DNA of 16,521 nt from Bacillota bacterium (GCA_017420625.1 JAFOIR010000432.1:1-16521); one strand, 5' to 3'; positions 8,708-16,300 are shown, counted from the stretch's first letter. The notes: generated by a model not told the origin, from the sequence alone. A program made the numbers and translations.

Positions 8708-9733
8708 TCAGTAGGTTCCTGCCACGATGGTGCTGGCGGAATAGAACGGAGAGCTGTCGAGAAGGGTTGCAATGTGTTCTTCGTCCATGCTGATCAGATA
8801 GACATCGCCGGAAGTGGCGAGATCGGTGATCGCGGTCGTCGGTGCACCGGCAACGATAAATGCGGCATCGATCTTTCCGTCTTTCAAGCTGTCTGCGCTG
8901 TCGCCGAAGGACTGATACTTGGCATCGATGTCATCTTCGGTCAGGCCGTATGCGCCAAGGATATCCATGGCATTGAAGTAGGTGCCGGAACCAGATGCGC
9001 CGATGGAGACTTTTTTGCCTTCCAGATCAGCAACGGTTGCCAGCTCCGGATTGGTGGTAACGATCTGGACCTGTTCCGGGTACAGAGCTGCTACAACAGA
9101 GAAACTGTCGACGGCAGAAGAGAAATCACGATCCTTGTTGCCTTCGTAAGCATAGGTCATAACGTCGCTCTGGCAGAATGCGATCTGATCATTGCCGGCG
9201 TCGATTTCCTGAACGTTGGTCTTGGAAGCGTCAGAAGTGATAGCCGTGATGGCAAGATCGGTGTTGGCGGAAACATACTGTGCAAGAACTCCGCCGTATG
9301 CATAATAGGTGCCGGATTCGCCGCCGGTACCGAAGGTCAGAGGAACATTATCTCCGGCCTTGCCGGCGCCCTCTTTTACGGAAGCGACTTCAATGCCCTT
9401 CTCTTTAAAGTATTTTGCAGCACCGGGATGATAAGGAACCGAAGTGATGGACGATGCAACATCGATATCCAGTTCTTCGCCTTTTGCGTGCATCTGGGAG
9501 ATTTCGTCTTTGTTTTCAAAGATGGTTTTAACCAGAGTGTAAATCTCGTCTTCGGGGACATCGTCACGAGCGATGATTACTGCACCAACGGCAACGGTTT
9601 CCGTATCGACAGTCTTGGAATTGCTTGCAGCTGTGCCGCTGTCGGAAGTTACTTCCGGAGTGGCGCCCGTTCCGCATGCGCAGAGAACGAAGACCAGGCA
9701 AAGTGCAAGTGTCAGAGCCAGAATTTTTTTCAT
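8708..9733 (-). CDS. TAXI-family TRAP solute-binding lipoprotein, apparently circularly permuted
   Basis: Extracytoplasmic substrate receptor for the adjacent TRAP permease, 341 residues. It has a lipoprotein signal peptide with lipobox LCAC (17-20, lipidated Cys20), then a Ser/Thr/Ala linker (21-45). The TAXI core runs from about 131: PLTFGTGGESGTYYAYGG (131-148), then SDASKTNVQEIDAGNDQIAFCQSD, YPEQVQIV, DLEGKKVSIGASGSGT, LKDGKIDAAFIVAGAPT, and it ends in SPFYSASTIVAGTY. In ordinary family members about 70 more residues follow that point (T.VAVGA...V.ED.VY...KA.FEN...HPGA.KYY.E.G). Here that block is at the N-terminus: TVAVGAVIIARDDVPEDEIY (46-65), then KTIFENKDEI and PYHPGAAKYFKEKG (100-113), joined to the core by a short linker (115-130). 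No piece is lost and the length is normal. The ribosome site AAAGGAGG lies just before the ATG. Family call is firm; permutation is from recalled family pattern, not an alignment. Confidence 0.92.
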   Translation of the reverse strand: MKKILALTLALCLVFVLCACGTGATPEVTSDSGTAASNSKTVDTETVAVGAVIIARDDVPEDEIYTLVKTIFENKDEISQMHAKGEELDIDVASSITSVPYHPGAAKYFKEKGIEVASVKEGAGKAGDNVPLTFGTGGESGTYYAYGGVLAQYVSANTDLAITAITSDASKTNVQEIDAGNDQIAFCQSDVMTYAYEGNKDRDFSSAVDSFSVVAALYPEQVQIVTTNPELATVADLEGKKVSIGASGSGTYFNAMDILGAYGLTEDDIDAKYQSFGDSADSLKDGKIDAAFIVAGAPTTAITDLATSGDVYLISMDEEHIATLLDSSPFYSASTIVAGTY

Positions 9734-9802
9734 GTTCTTCCTCCTTTTACATAAAAATGATTATTCTGAATTTTTTATGTTTAAAAATTTCATTATACAA
9801 GT

Positions 9803-9831
9803 ATTATATCGTGATTATTCAGTGCGTTCAA
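9803..9831 (-). promoter_or_regulatory. Sigma-A promoter for the TRAP transporter operon
   Basis: On the minus strand, TTGAAC (plus 9826-9831), a 17-base spacer, and a perfect TATAAT (plus 9803-9808). The predicted start near 9796 gives a leader of about 60 bases. A second TATAAT lies 11 bases further downstream (plus 9792-9797) without a matching -35 box. Confidence 0.85.
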
Positions 9832-9848
9832 GAATAAAAGTGCAAAGA

Positions 9849-9897
9849 CCAAGGCGATAACATGCATTTTCGCTTTGGTAACGACCCGCCTCGCGGG
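9849..9897. promoter_or_regulatory. Two inverted repeats between the divergent TRAP and hom promoters
   Basis: The 331 bases between the TRAP receptor gene and hom hold two divergent promoters and little else. Between them lie CCAAGGCGA (9849-9857), matching TCGCTTTGG (9870-9878) with one G-T wobble, and CCCGC-ctc-GCGGG (9885-9897). Neither is followed by a clear T-run. They sit upstream of both promoters, so operators for a regulator of either operon are possible. No known operator motif is recognised. Confidence 0.4.
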
Positions 9898-9991
9898 AAA
9901 GAAAAAGCAAAAATTACGAAAAAATAGGAAGGTATAGAGATTATTAACAGTTTTCCTTATAAATAATTGTGTTAATTGGAGGGATTTTCTC

Positions 9992-10020
9992 TTGAATTTA
10001 CTCAGTGATTATGCTATATT
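9992..10020 (+). promoter_or_regulatory. Sigma-A promoter for the hom-aspartate kinase-asd operon
   Basis: TTGAAT at 9992-9997 and TATATT at 10015-10020 are separated by 17 bases. The -10 box is extended by TGC just upstream (TGCTATATT). Predicted start near 10027, with a leader of about 38 bases, too short for a lysine riboswitch or an attenuating leader peptide. Confidence 0.82.
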
Positions 10021-10064
10021 GTGCCTACTGTAAAAACAAATGTACTCTAGGGAGAGACAAAAAG

Positions 10065-11222
10065 ATGAAAAAACAAATGAAAATCGGATTGCTTGGATAT
10101 GGTGTTGTCGGGAAAGGCGTTGTGGATATTGTAGACGCACACTGCCCGGATCTGGAAGTGAAATACGTGCTGGTCCGCAGACCCCGTGAAGAGCTGGGCG
10201 ATAAGGCGGTCACAGACTTTAATGTAATGTTGAATGATCCCGAGGTGGATATCATCGTTGAAGCCATGGGCGGCCTCTCCCCTGCCTACGAATATGTGCA
10301 TGCTGCACTGGAAGCCGGAAAAAATGTGGTTTCCTCCAACAAGCAGCTGATCTCCTACTATTATGATGAGCTGGCAAATCTCGCCATGGAGAAGAAAGTG
10401 GCACTTCGCTGCACGGCAGCCGTCGGCGGCGGAATCCCATGGCTTACAGCTATTGAGCGCGGTCGCCGGGGAAACCGGATCATCGGCATTTCCGGTATCA
10501 TGAACGGCACGACCAACTACATTCTGGATGCCATGTATACCAACGGCTCCGATTTTGACGCAGTTTTGAAAAAAGCGCAGGAGTTGGGCTATGCGGAAGC
10601 GGATCCCTCTTCGGATATCGACGGACTGGATATTCAGAGAAAGTGCGTAATCAGCTCCAACGTTGCATTTGGAGTCAGCATTCCGGAAGAGCAGGTTCCG
10701 GTATTCGGAATCCGCAATATCAAAGCCTGCGACATTGATGCAGCCAAACGTCTCGGAAAAATCTGCAAGATGATGGCTATCGCCCGCCAGACAAAAGACA
10801 ACAAGATTACCGCATATGTGGAGCCCGTGTTCCTTCCGGGAGAAAGCCTGGAAGCTTCTGTCCATGATGCCTTCAATCTGATCACTCTGGAAGGTGAGTA
10901 TTCCGGTGTTCAGAGTTTCTTCGGTCAGGGTGCCGGACGGTATCCCACCGCGTACAATGTCGTGGAAGACTGCGCAGATCTGCTGCATGGTATCGATGAT
11001 TTCTATACCGATGTTATTGAGCCTAAGAGCGTGGACAACGCAGAAGAGCTCCATCCGTACTACATCCGCGGACTTCGGTCTCCGGAAACGGTCAAGGCTT
11101 TAAAGGTCATCAACTGCGGTGAAGGATTCATTTCCAAGCCCATTTCTGTTGTGGAAGCACATACCATCGCAGAATCTCAGGCGGGCGAAGAACTGTTTAT
11201 GGCAGGAATCCTGGAGGACTGA
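10065..11222 (+). CDS. hom: Homoserine dehydrogenase, short form without a full ACT domain
   Basis: NAD(P)H-dependent reduction of aspartate 4-semialdehyde to L-homoserine, the branch towards threonine and methionine. The 385-residue protein has a Rossmann domain with GLLGYGVVGKGVV (8-20), the cofactor-site lysine in SSNKQL (91-96), the family block GISGIMNGTTNYIL (141-154), and the catalytic segment EADPSSDIDGLDIQRK (178-193) with Asp188 and Lys193 in the active-site positions. The dehydrogenase core finishes with GAGRYPTAYNVV (289-300). Only about 65 residues follow the last core helix, too few for the C-terminal ACT domain found in roughly 430-residue relatives. Threonine feedback through that domain is therefore unlikely. 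The ATG at 10065 has AGGGAGAG 8 bases upstream; an in-frame ATG at 10005 lies before the -10 box and cannot be used. Aspartate kinase starts 6 bases after its stop. Confidence 0.95.
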   Translation: MKKQMKIGLLGYGVVGKGVVDIVDAHCPDLEVKYVLVRRPREELGDKAVTDFNVMLNDPEVDIIVEAMGGLSPAYEYVHAALEAGKNVVSSNKQLISYYYDELANLAMEKKVALRCTAAVGGGIPWLTAIERGRRGNRIIGISGIMNGTTNYILDAMYTNGSDFDAVLKKAQELGYAEADPSSDIDGLDIQRKCVISSNVAFGVSIPEEQVPVFGIRNIKACDIDAAKRLGKICKMMAIARQTKDNKITAYVEPVFLPGESLEASVHDAFNLITLEGEYSGVQSFFGQGAGRYPTAYNVVEDCADLLHGIDDFYTDVIEPKSVDNAEELHPYYIRGLRSPETVKALKVINCGEGFISKPISVVEAHTIAESQAGEELFMAGILED

Positions 11223-11228
11223 CGAACG

Positions 11229-12545
11229 ATGCGCAAAGTAGTAAAGTTCGGTGGTTCGTCCATGGCGAACGCCAAACAGTATGAAAAGGTAAAACGGATC
11301 GTTCAGGCGGATCCGGAACGGGATGTCGTCGTTGTTTCCGCCGCCGGAAAACGGTTTAAGGAAGATCATAAGATAACAGACCTTCTGTATCTGTGCTATG
11401 CACATCTTCAGTATGGTGTGGAATGCCAGAGCATCTTTGAGATGATCGAAAGCCGGTATCGCGGGATCTGCAATGAGCTGGAGCTTAAAGTGGACATTGA
11501 AAGCGAGCTTGCGGAGATTCGCAGCCATCTGAAGAAAGATGTCCGTCAGGACTGGCTGGTCTCCCGGGGAGAATATCTGTCCGCGATGCTGATGGCAGAT
11601 TATCTGGGATTCCATTTCGTTGACAGTGCAGAATGGCTGAAGTTCAAGTTTGACGGAAGTGTCGACACGGCGGAATCCTATGCGACATTAAAGGAAATCG
11701 CAGAGGACCGCGCTGTGGTGATTCCCGGTTTTTACGGGGTCCTTCCCGACGGAAACGTCAAGGTCCTCACCCGCGGTGGCAGCGATGTTACCGGCGCACT
11801 GGCAGCAGCAGCTCTGGATGCGGAGATTTATGAAAACTGGACGGATGTATCCGGAATCCTGATGGCGGATCCCCGGATCGTGGAGAATCCCGATACCATC
11901 AGCTATATCACCTACTCTGAGTTGAGAGAGCTGTCCTATATGGGCGCCGATGTCCTGCATGAGGCATCCATCTTCCCCGTGAGGGAGAAAGACATTCCGC
12001 TGAACATACGAAACACCAATGATCCGGATCATCCGGGAACCATTATCAAAGAATCCTTCCCGGAATCCTACAGTGACAAAGACAAGCTCCTTACCGGCAT
12101 TACCGGAAAGCGGAACTATAGTATCGTGACTATATCGAAAAACGGTATGTCTTCTTCGCTTGGTTATCTGCGCCGGATTCTGGAGATCTTTGAGCGGTAT
12201 GGAATCTGTGTGGAATTCACACCCTGCGGGATCGATTCGTTCTCACTGGTTGTTTCCACCGTGGCATCCTCTAAATTCATTTATACGATCCTGGGAGAGA
12301 TCCAGGAAGAGATCGAGCCGGACAGCATCGATCTGATCGAAGGGGTCTCGGTCGTTGCGGCGGTCGGCCGTAATATGGCGCATCAGCCAGGTTCCTCCGG
12401 GGCACTGTTTGACGCGCTGGGACAGAACGGAATCAACGTTCGGATGATCTCTCAGGGACCGGAAGAACTGAACATTATTTTAGGAGTAAATAACAACGAT
12501 TTTGAGAAAACGATTCGCGTGATCTATGATAGCTTTGTCAAATAA
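11229..12545 (+). CDS. Aspartate kinase (monofunctional, two ACT domains)
   Basis: Catalyses ATP-dependent phosphorylation of aspartate, the committed step to lysine, threonine, methionine and diaminopimelate. The 438-residue protein has an N-terminal amino-acid kinase domain with KFGGSSMAN (6-14), VSAAGK (36-41), the substrate-binding VSRGEYLSA and RGGSDVTGALAAAAL. These are followed by TDVSGILMADPR and two tandem ACT domains from about residue 300 to the end (SIVTISKNGMSSSLGYLRRI, then VAAVGRNMAHQPGSSGALFD). The ACT pair is the expected site of feedback by lysine or threonine. Which effector applies cannot be told by eye, so lysC versus thrA/yclM naming is left open. GGAGG at 11213-11217 lies 11 bases before the ATG, inside the end of hom. 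It is the middle gene of the three-gene operon. The insert between VSAAGK and the VSRGE motif is long, as in Clostridial class forms. Confidence 0.95.
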   Translation: MRKVVKFGGSSMANAKQYEKVKRIVQADPERDVVVVSAAGKRFKEDHKITDLLYLCYAHLQYGVECQSIFEMIESRYRGICNELELKVDIESELAEIRSHLKKDVRQDWLVSRGEYLSAMLMADYLGFHFVDSAEWLKFKFDGSVDTAESYATLKEIAEDRAVVIPGFYGVLPDGNVKVLTRGGSDVTGALAAAALDAEIYENWTDVSGILMADPRIVENPDTISYITYSELRELSYMGADVLHEASIFPVREKDIPLNIRNTNDPDHPGTIIKESFPESYSDKDKLLTGITGKRNYSIVTISKNGMSSSLGYLRRILEIFERYGICVEFTPCGIDSFSLVVSTVASSKFIYTILGEIQEEIEPDSIDLIEGVSVVAAVGRNMAHQPGSSGALFDALGQNGINVRMISQGPEELNIILGVNNNDFEKTIRVIYDSFVK

Positions 12546-12573
12546 GTTGTGAGTAATATTGGAGGTATATATA

Positions 12574-13581
12574 ATGAAAAGCTTTAAAGTTGGTATTCTG
12601 GGCGCAACGGGCGCTGTCGGACAGGAAATGCAGAAGATTCTGGTTGAGCGTGATTTTCCGGTATCGGAACTTCATCTTCTCGCCAGCAAGCACTCCGCCG
12701 GCAAGGTAGTAAAATTCAAGGATCAGGATATCGTTGTTGAAGAGGCGTGTGCCGAAGCATTCAAAGGGCTGGATATCGTGCTTGGCGCTGCAGAAAATGA
12801 TATTGCAGAGCGCTTCGTCGAGGATATCAAGGCTGCAGGATGCGTCTTTATCGACAACTCCAGCGCTTTCCGTCTGGATCCGGACGTTCCTCTGGTCGTT
12901 CCCGAAGTAAACCCGGAAGATGTAAAGCTTCACAAGGGCGTTATTGCAAACCCCAACTGCACCACCACGATCTCCTGCACCGCAGTGAATGCACTCAACA
13001 GCATCAGCCCCATTGAGTCCATGATCGTCTCCACCTATCAGGCAGTTTCCGGCGCAGGTGCCGGCGGCCCGAAAGAGCTGATGGCGGAAGTGGAAGCGGA
13101 GCTCAACGGCGGAACCTATGAGCCGAAAGTGTTCCAGCACCAGATCGCATTCAACGTGATTCCCCAGATCGGCGGAGAGCAGTATATGGGATATACCTCC
13201 GAAGAGATGAAACTTCAGAACGAAGGCAGAAAGATCATGCATCTGCCGGATCTGAAAGTAAGCTGCACCTGCGTTCGCGCTCCGGTCGTTCGCAGCCACA
13301 GTGTCTCCATCCTGCTGAAGACCAAAGAAAAGATCACTCCGGAACAGGCAAGAGAAGTGATCGCAGCAGCTCCCGGCACCAAGCTGGTAGACGATCTGGA
13401 TAACCAGCAGTATCCGATGCCGCTGGATACCGCCAACCAGAACCTGGTATTTGTCGGACGTATCCGTGAGGATCTTACCGATGATCGCGGCCTGAATGTA
13501 TGGTGCTGCGGCGACCAGGTCCGCAAGGGCGCAGCAACCAACGCAGTACAGATTGCAGAACTGGTAATCAAAGATATGTAA
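12574..13581 (+). CDS. asd: Aspartate-semialdehyde dehydrogenase
   Basis: NADPH-dependent conversion of aspartyl-4-phosphate to aspartate 4-semialdehyde, the step between the aspartate kinase and homoserine dehydrogenase encoded just upstream. The 335-residue protein has the NADP-binding GILGATGAVGQEM (7-19), the phosphate site DNSSAFR (94-100), catalytic Cys129 in NPNCTTT, SGAGAGGPKEL (159-169), and the general-base His in RSHSVSI (240-246, usually GHS in relatives). The length and motif set match the main bacterial Asd family. The start is the ATG at 12574, with GGAGG 8 bases upstream; an in-frame TTG at 12559 overlaps that site. A 28-base gap follows aspartate kinase with no promoter or terminator, so the three genes share one transcript. 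Confidence 0.97.
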   Translation: MKSFKVGILGATGAVGQEMQKILVERDFPVSELHLLASKHSAGKVVKFKDQDIVVEEACAEAFKGLDIVLGAAENDIAERFVEDIKAAGCVFIDNSSAFRLDPDVPLVVPEVNPEDVKLHKGVIANPNCTTTISCTAVNALNSISPIESMIVSTYQAVSGAGAGGPKELMAEVEAELNGGTYEPKVFQHQIAFNVIPQIGGEQYMGYTSEEMKLQNEGRKIMHLPDLKVSCTCVRAPVVRSHSVSILLKTKEKITPEQAREVIAAAPGTKLVDDLDNQQYPMPLDTANQNLVFVGRIREDLTDDRGLNVWCCGDQVRKGAATNAVQIAELVIKDM

Positions 13582-13595
13582 GACCGAAAGGCAAA

Positions 13596-13644
13596 ACAAA
13601 AAGGAAGCGTTCCCGGCAGATTTTCGGGAATGCTTCCTTTTTGT
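13596..13644. terminator. Bidirectional terminator between convergent asd and LOG-family gene
   Basis: A 20-bp arm, ACAAAAAGGAAGCGTTCCCG at 13596-13615, pairs with 13625-13644 with a single G-T wobble, around a 9-base loop. The arms end in an A-run on one side and a T-run on the other, so the hairpin works in both directions. It ends the hom-aspartate kinase-asd transcript and the opposing LOG gene. Confidence 0.93.
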
Positions 13645-13651
13645 TATATTG

Positions 13652-14233
13652 TTATTTGGTATAATCCCCCAGACGATCCAGATTGCCCGAGACAGGAACA
13701 TATCGGTCAATATAATCGAGGAGCTGCTTCGGATCATCGTGAATGAAGAACAGATCCATACAGTTGGAAGACATGAATTTCTGGTCGACCGTGTTCTGAA
13801 GAAAGGCCAGCATGGGATCGTAGTAATGATTGGTATTCAAAATCGCAATGGCCCGGGAAGTCTGTCCCAGCTGTTTTAACGTCAGGATCTCAAAAAACTC
13901 TTCGTAGGTCCCGATGCCGCCCGGCAGGACAATGACCGCATCCGAACGATCCTCCATCAGCTGTTTCCTTTCCCGCATGGTCGTTGTATAGATGAAATCG
14001 GTGCAGTGTTCAAAGAGAACGTCCGGTTCATCGAAGAACTTCGGCGCGATACCGAGGATCTCTCCCCTCTCCTGCCACACGCCCTGTGCAACGGATCCCA
14101 TGAGGCCGTGTTTCCCGCCCCCGAAAACCAACCGGTGTCCCCGTTGGGCGAGCAGGCGGCCAAGCAACTCTGCTTCATTATAATAAATATCTGCCAGTGA
14201 GGCGCTGGATGCGCCGTAGACACATACATTCAT
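13652..14233 (-). CDS. LOG-family protein (cytokinin riboside 5'-monophosphate phosphoribohydrolase-like)
   Basis: Member of the LOG / TIGR00730 Rossmann-fold family. Characterised members split the N-glycosidic bond of nucleoside 5'-monophosphates such as AMP or cytokinin ribotides, releasing ribose 5-phosphate. The 193-residue protein has the N-terminal CVYGASS (4-10), the phosphate-binding GGGKHGLMG (38-46), the conserved MRERK (86-90), and the hallmark PGGIGTYEE (104-112) with its catalytic Arg/Glu context. The length is typical. The ATG at 14233 is preferred because GAGGAG ends 6 bases upstream; a GTG one codon earlier would leave only 3 bases. The gene stands alone between a strong consensus promoter and a shared terminator. 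In bacteria the physiological substrate is usually unknown; nucleotide salvage or housecleaning is the likely role (inference). A lysine decarboxylase label, often attached to this family, would be wrong. Confidence 0.93.
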   Translation of the reverse strand: MNVCVYGASSASLADIYYNEAELLGRLLAQRGHRLVFGGGKHGLMGSVAQGVWQERGEILGIAPKFFDEPDVLFEHCTDFIYTTTMRERKQLMEDRSDAVIVLPGGIGTYEEFFEILTLKQLGQTSRAIAILNTNHYYDPMLAFLQNTVDQKFMSSNCMDLFFIHDDPKQLLDYIDRYVPVSGNLDRLGDYTK

Positions 14234-14266
14234 CACAAACTCCTCGGTTTCTTTCTATTTGAATGA

Positions 14267-14295
14267 ATTTTAGAGCAGGGAGAAAAACTTGTCAA
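14267..14295 (-). promoter_or_regulatory. Sigma-A promoter for the LOG-family gene
   Basis: On the minus strand, a perfect TTGACA (plus 14290-14295), a 17-base spacer and TAAAAT (plus 14267-14272). The leader is about 27 bases. The -35 box lies 6 bases from the -35 box of the divergent UPF0237 promoter. Confidence 0.83.
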
Positions 14296-14301
14296 TCCAG
14301 C

Positions 14302-14329
14302 TTGCTTTTGAGGCATTGTGATTTATAAT
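14302..14329 (+). promoter_or_regulatory. Sigma-A promoter for the UPF0237-UPF0210 operon
   Basis: TTGCTT at 14302-14307, a 16-base spacer and a perfect TATAAT at 14324-14329. The start predicted near 14336 gives a leader of about 25 bases. It is back to back with the LOG promoter. Confidence 0.65.
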
Positions 14330-14360
14330 GTTTTCTATAAAAAACGAAGGGTGAGATTAG

Positions 14361-14630
14361 TTGAAAGCAATTGTTTCTGTATTTGCAAAAGATCAAAAAG
14401 GCATTATTGCGTATGTGACCCAGATCCTGGCGGATAATGGCATCAACATTCTGGACATCAGCCAGACGCTGATGCAGGAGTACTTTGCCATGATCATGCT
14501 GGTGGACACCTCCGACTGTGAGCTGACCTTTGACGCTCTTTCCGCACTTCTGAAGGAAAAGGGCAAAGAAAAGAATCTCTCGGTTCAGATTCAGAGAGAA
14601 GATATCTTCAATTCGATGCATAAGATCTGA
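14361..14630 (+). CDS. ACT-domain protein, UPF0237 family
   Basis: A small protein of 89 residues made essentially of one ACT domain, the ligand-binding beta-alpha-beta-beta-alpha-beta fold that often binds amino acids. The first strand and turn are visible as MKAIVSVFAKDQKGIIAYVTQIL (read in two parts, 1-10 and 11-23), followed by ADNGINILDISQTLM (24-38) and the third strand YFAMIMLVD (41-49). The start must be the TTG at 14361: AAGGGTGAG at 14347-14355 sits 5 bases upstream, no ATG or GTG in frame precedes it, and later ATGs would delete the first strand. The gene lies 9 bases before a UPF0210 gene. This pair is widely conserved in Firmicutes and archaea, which suggests that the ACT protein senses a ligand for its partner (inference). 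It is not a homoserine dehydrogenase or kinase fragment, despite the nearby aspartate pathway. Confidence 0.92.
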   Translation: MKAIVSVFAKDQKGIIAYVTQILADNGINILDISQTLMQEYFAMIMLVDTSDCELTFDALSALLKEKGKEKNLSVQIQREDIFNSMHKI

Positions 14631-14639
14631 GGTCGGACT

Positions 14640-16007
14640 ATGAGCTATTTATTAAACAGAGAAGAGATCGTTCAGACCAACCACATGATCGACCAGCAGC
14701 ATCTTGATGTTCGAACGATCACTATGGGTATCAATCTTCAGGACTGCGCCAGCGAAGAGATAACGGTTTGCGGAAACAAGATCTATGATAAGATCTGCAG
14801 CAAAGCGGAAAATCTGGTGAAGACCGGAGAAGAGATCGAACGGGAATTTGGAATACCTATTGTAAACAAACGCATCTCCGTGACCCCGATCTCCATCGTA
14901 GCAGCAAGCTGCAAGAGCGAAGAGTATGAAGTCCTTGCGAAGAGCATGGACCGTGCGGCAAAGGAGATCGGCGTAAACTATATCGGTGGATACTCTGCTT
15001 TGGTGCAGAAGGGATTTACCGAAAGCGACCGGCGACTGATCCGATCGATCCCGACTGCGCTGGCAGAAACGGAACGGGTCTGTTCCAGTGTCAATGTCGG
15101 TTCTACCCGTGCCGGGATCAATATGGATGCAGTTCGCCAGATGGGACTGTGTATTAAGGAACTTGCACTCCGGACCGAAAAGGAAGACGCCATAGGATGC
15201 TCCAAGCTGGTTGTTTTCTGCAACGCGGTAGAAGACAATCCCTTCATGGCAGGGGCCTTCCACGGTGTTGGGGAACCGGAAACGGTGATCAATGTCGGGG
15301 TCTCCGGTCCAGGCGTCGTATATCATGCTCTGCAGGAATGCAAGGGAAAGCCGTTTGATGAGGTTGCGGAAACCATTAAGAAAACAGCATTCAAAGTAAC
15401 CAGGATGGGCCAGCTTGTTGCCAGAGAAGCATCCAGCAGACTTAACACAACCTTCGGTATCGTTGACCTTTCGCTGGCTCCAACACCGGCCAAAGGTGAC
15501 TCGGTTGCCCGGATCCTGGAGGAAATGGGTATCGAGACCTGCGGCGGTCCGGGAACCACTGCGGCACTGGCCTTGCTGAATGATGCAGTAAAAAAAGGCG
15601 GCGTCATGGCATCCAGCCAGGTGGGCGGACTGTCCGGTGCGTTCATCCCGGTTTCAGAGGATGAAGGCATGATCGCGGCAGCCAGATCAGGAGTACTCAG
15701 TCTGGAAAAACTGGAGGCGATGACCTGCGTGTGTTCTGTTGGCCTTGATATGATCGCTGTACCGGGAAATACAACGGCGGAAACCATTTCTGCAATTATT
15801 GCGGATGAAGCGGCCATCGGAATGATCAACAATAAAACAACCGCGGTTCGGGTGATCCCCGCCCCGGGAAAGGGCATTGGAGATACGGTTACGATAGGCG
15901 GCTTGTTCGGAGAAGCGCCGGTCATGCCGGTGAAGGAATCCAGTGCAGAAAAGTTTGTTCACCGCGGAGGCCGTATCCCGGCACCAATGAACAGTCTTAA
16001 AAACTGA
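14640..16007 (+). CDS. UPF0210 / DUF711 family protein
   Basis: A conserved protein of unknown function, 455 residues, the expected family length (known members are about 450). Recognisable family stretches are [15 protein letters not shown] (24-38), the glycine-rich [74 protein letters not shown] and the C-terminal [15 protein letters not shown]. Structures of the family have a fold related to pyruvate formate-lyase, but no glycyl-radical motif or activase partner is seen here, so a radical enzyme should not be assumed. There are no membrane segments or signal peptide; it is cytoplasmic. The ATG at 14640 has GAGG 7 bases upstream, overlapping the UPF0237 stop. It is the second gene of the pair. 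No terminator is visible after its stop; the next recognisable sequence belongs to an insertion element. Confidence 0.93.
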   Translation: MSYLLNREEIVQTNHMIDQQHLDVRTITMGINLQDCASEEITVCGNKIYDKICSKAENLVKTGEEIEREFGIPIVNKRISVTPISIVAASCKSEEYEVLAKSMDRAAKEIGVNYIGGYSALVQKGFTESDRRLIRSIPTALAETERVCSSVNVGSTRAGINMDAVRQMGLCIKELALRTEKEDAIGCSKLVVFCNAVEDNPFMAGAFHGVGEPETVINVGVSGPGVVYHALQECKGKPFDEVAETIKKTAFKVTRMGQLVAREASSRLNTTFGIVDLSLAPTPAKGDSVARILEEMGIETCGGPGTTAALALLNDAVKKGGVMASSQVGGLSGAFIPVSEDEGMIAAARSGVLSLEKLEAMTCVCSVGLDMIAVPGNTTAETISAIIADEAAIGMINNKTTAVRVIPAPGKGIGDTVTIGGLFGEAPVMPVKESSAEKFVHRGGRIPAPMNSLKN

Positions 16008-16248
16008 TATGTAATGACCTCCAGTCAAGGAAATAATTCACCAAAGATCACTACGAATATTTAGCAGTAATAGAGAACACCCTGAGAGAACCACGGCTTC
16101 AGAAGCTCAGGTATTGACCACTCTGATATACGTGGATTCAGAACAATATAGTTCCTACCGACAGGTCAATGGTCCACCGTGAATGCTACTGTCTAAAAGC
16201 GTGGATCACAAAATGTGCCAACATAGTTTTTTCGTAGATCATTCGAAC
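16008..16248. other. Intergenic stretch without an identifiable gene
   Basis: About 240 bases after the UPF0210 stop. All six frames are interrupted, and short open stretches (for example 16037-16114 plus) resemble no family that I recognise. A small stem, CCTGAG...CTCAGG around 16080-16110 with GCTTC-a-GAAGC inside, is not followed by a T-run. It may be decayed coding sequence or part of the non-coding end of the insertion element next to it. The boundary between chromosome and element cannot be placed by eye. Confidence 0.5.
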
Positions 16249-16274
16249 CTTGAAAGAACCATGGCCCTTTCAAG
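16249..16274. repeat. 26-base imperfect palindrome near the IS end
   Basis: CTTGAAAG (16249-16256) and its exact complement CTTTCAAG (16267-16274) flank a central CCATGG (16259-16264), with mismatched AA and CC spacers. It lies about 30 bases past the putative terminator downstream of the transposase. It could be a terminal or subterminal element of the insertion sequence or its target site. Confidence 0.55.
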
Positions 16275-16300
16275 ATGTTCTCTGTACATTACATATGTGA

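Noticed and set aside
8774..9754. A 326-codon plus-strand frame opposite the TAXI receptor
   Set aside because: Codon-aligned shadow; the minus-strand frame has the signal peptide, lipobox, ribosome site and promoter.
10021..10064. Lysine riboswitch, T-box or attenuator leader before hom, and likewise before asnS
   Set aside because: Both promoters place the start about 30-40 bases before the gene, leaving no room for such a leader.
10047..11054. A 335-codon minus-strand frame opposite hom
   Set aside because: Codon-aligned shadow of hom, no supporting signal.
12538..13737. A 399-codon minus-strand frame opposite asd
   Set aside because: Runs through the asd-LOG terminator and is a codon-aligned shadow of asd.
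13652..14233. Lysine decarboxylase label for the LOG-family gene, tempting beside the aspartate-pathway operon
   Set aside because: The PGG.GT..E and GGG..GLMG motifs define LOG phosphoribohydrolases; there is no PLP-binding site.
14640..16007. Glycyl-radical enzyme call for UPF0210 because of its PFL-like fold
   Set aside because: No glycyl-radical RVAGY-type motif and no radical SAM activase nearby.
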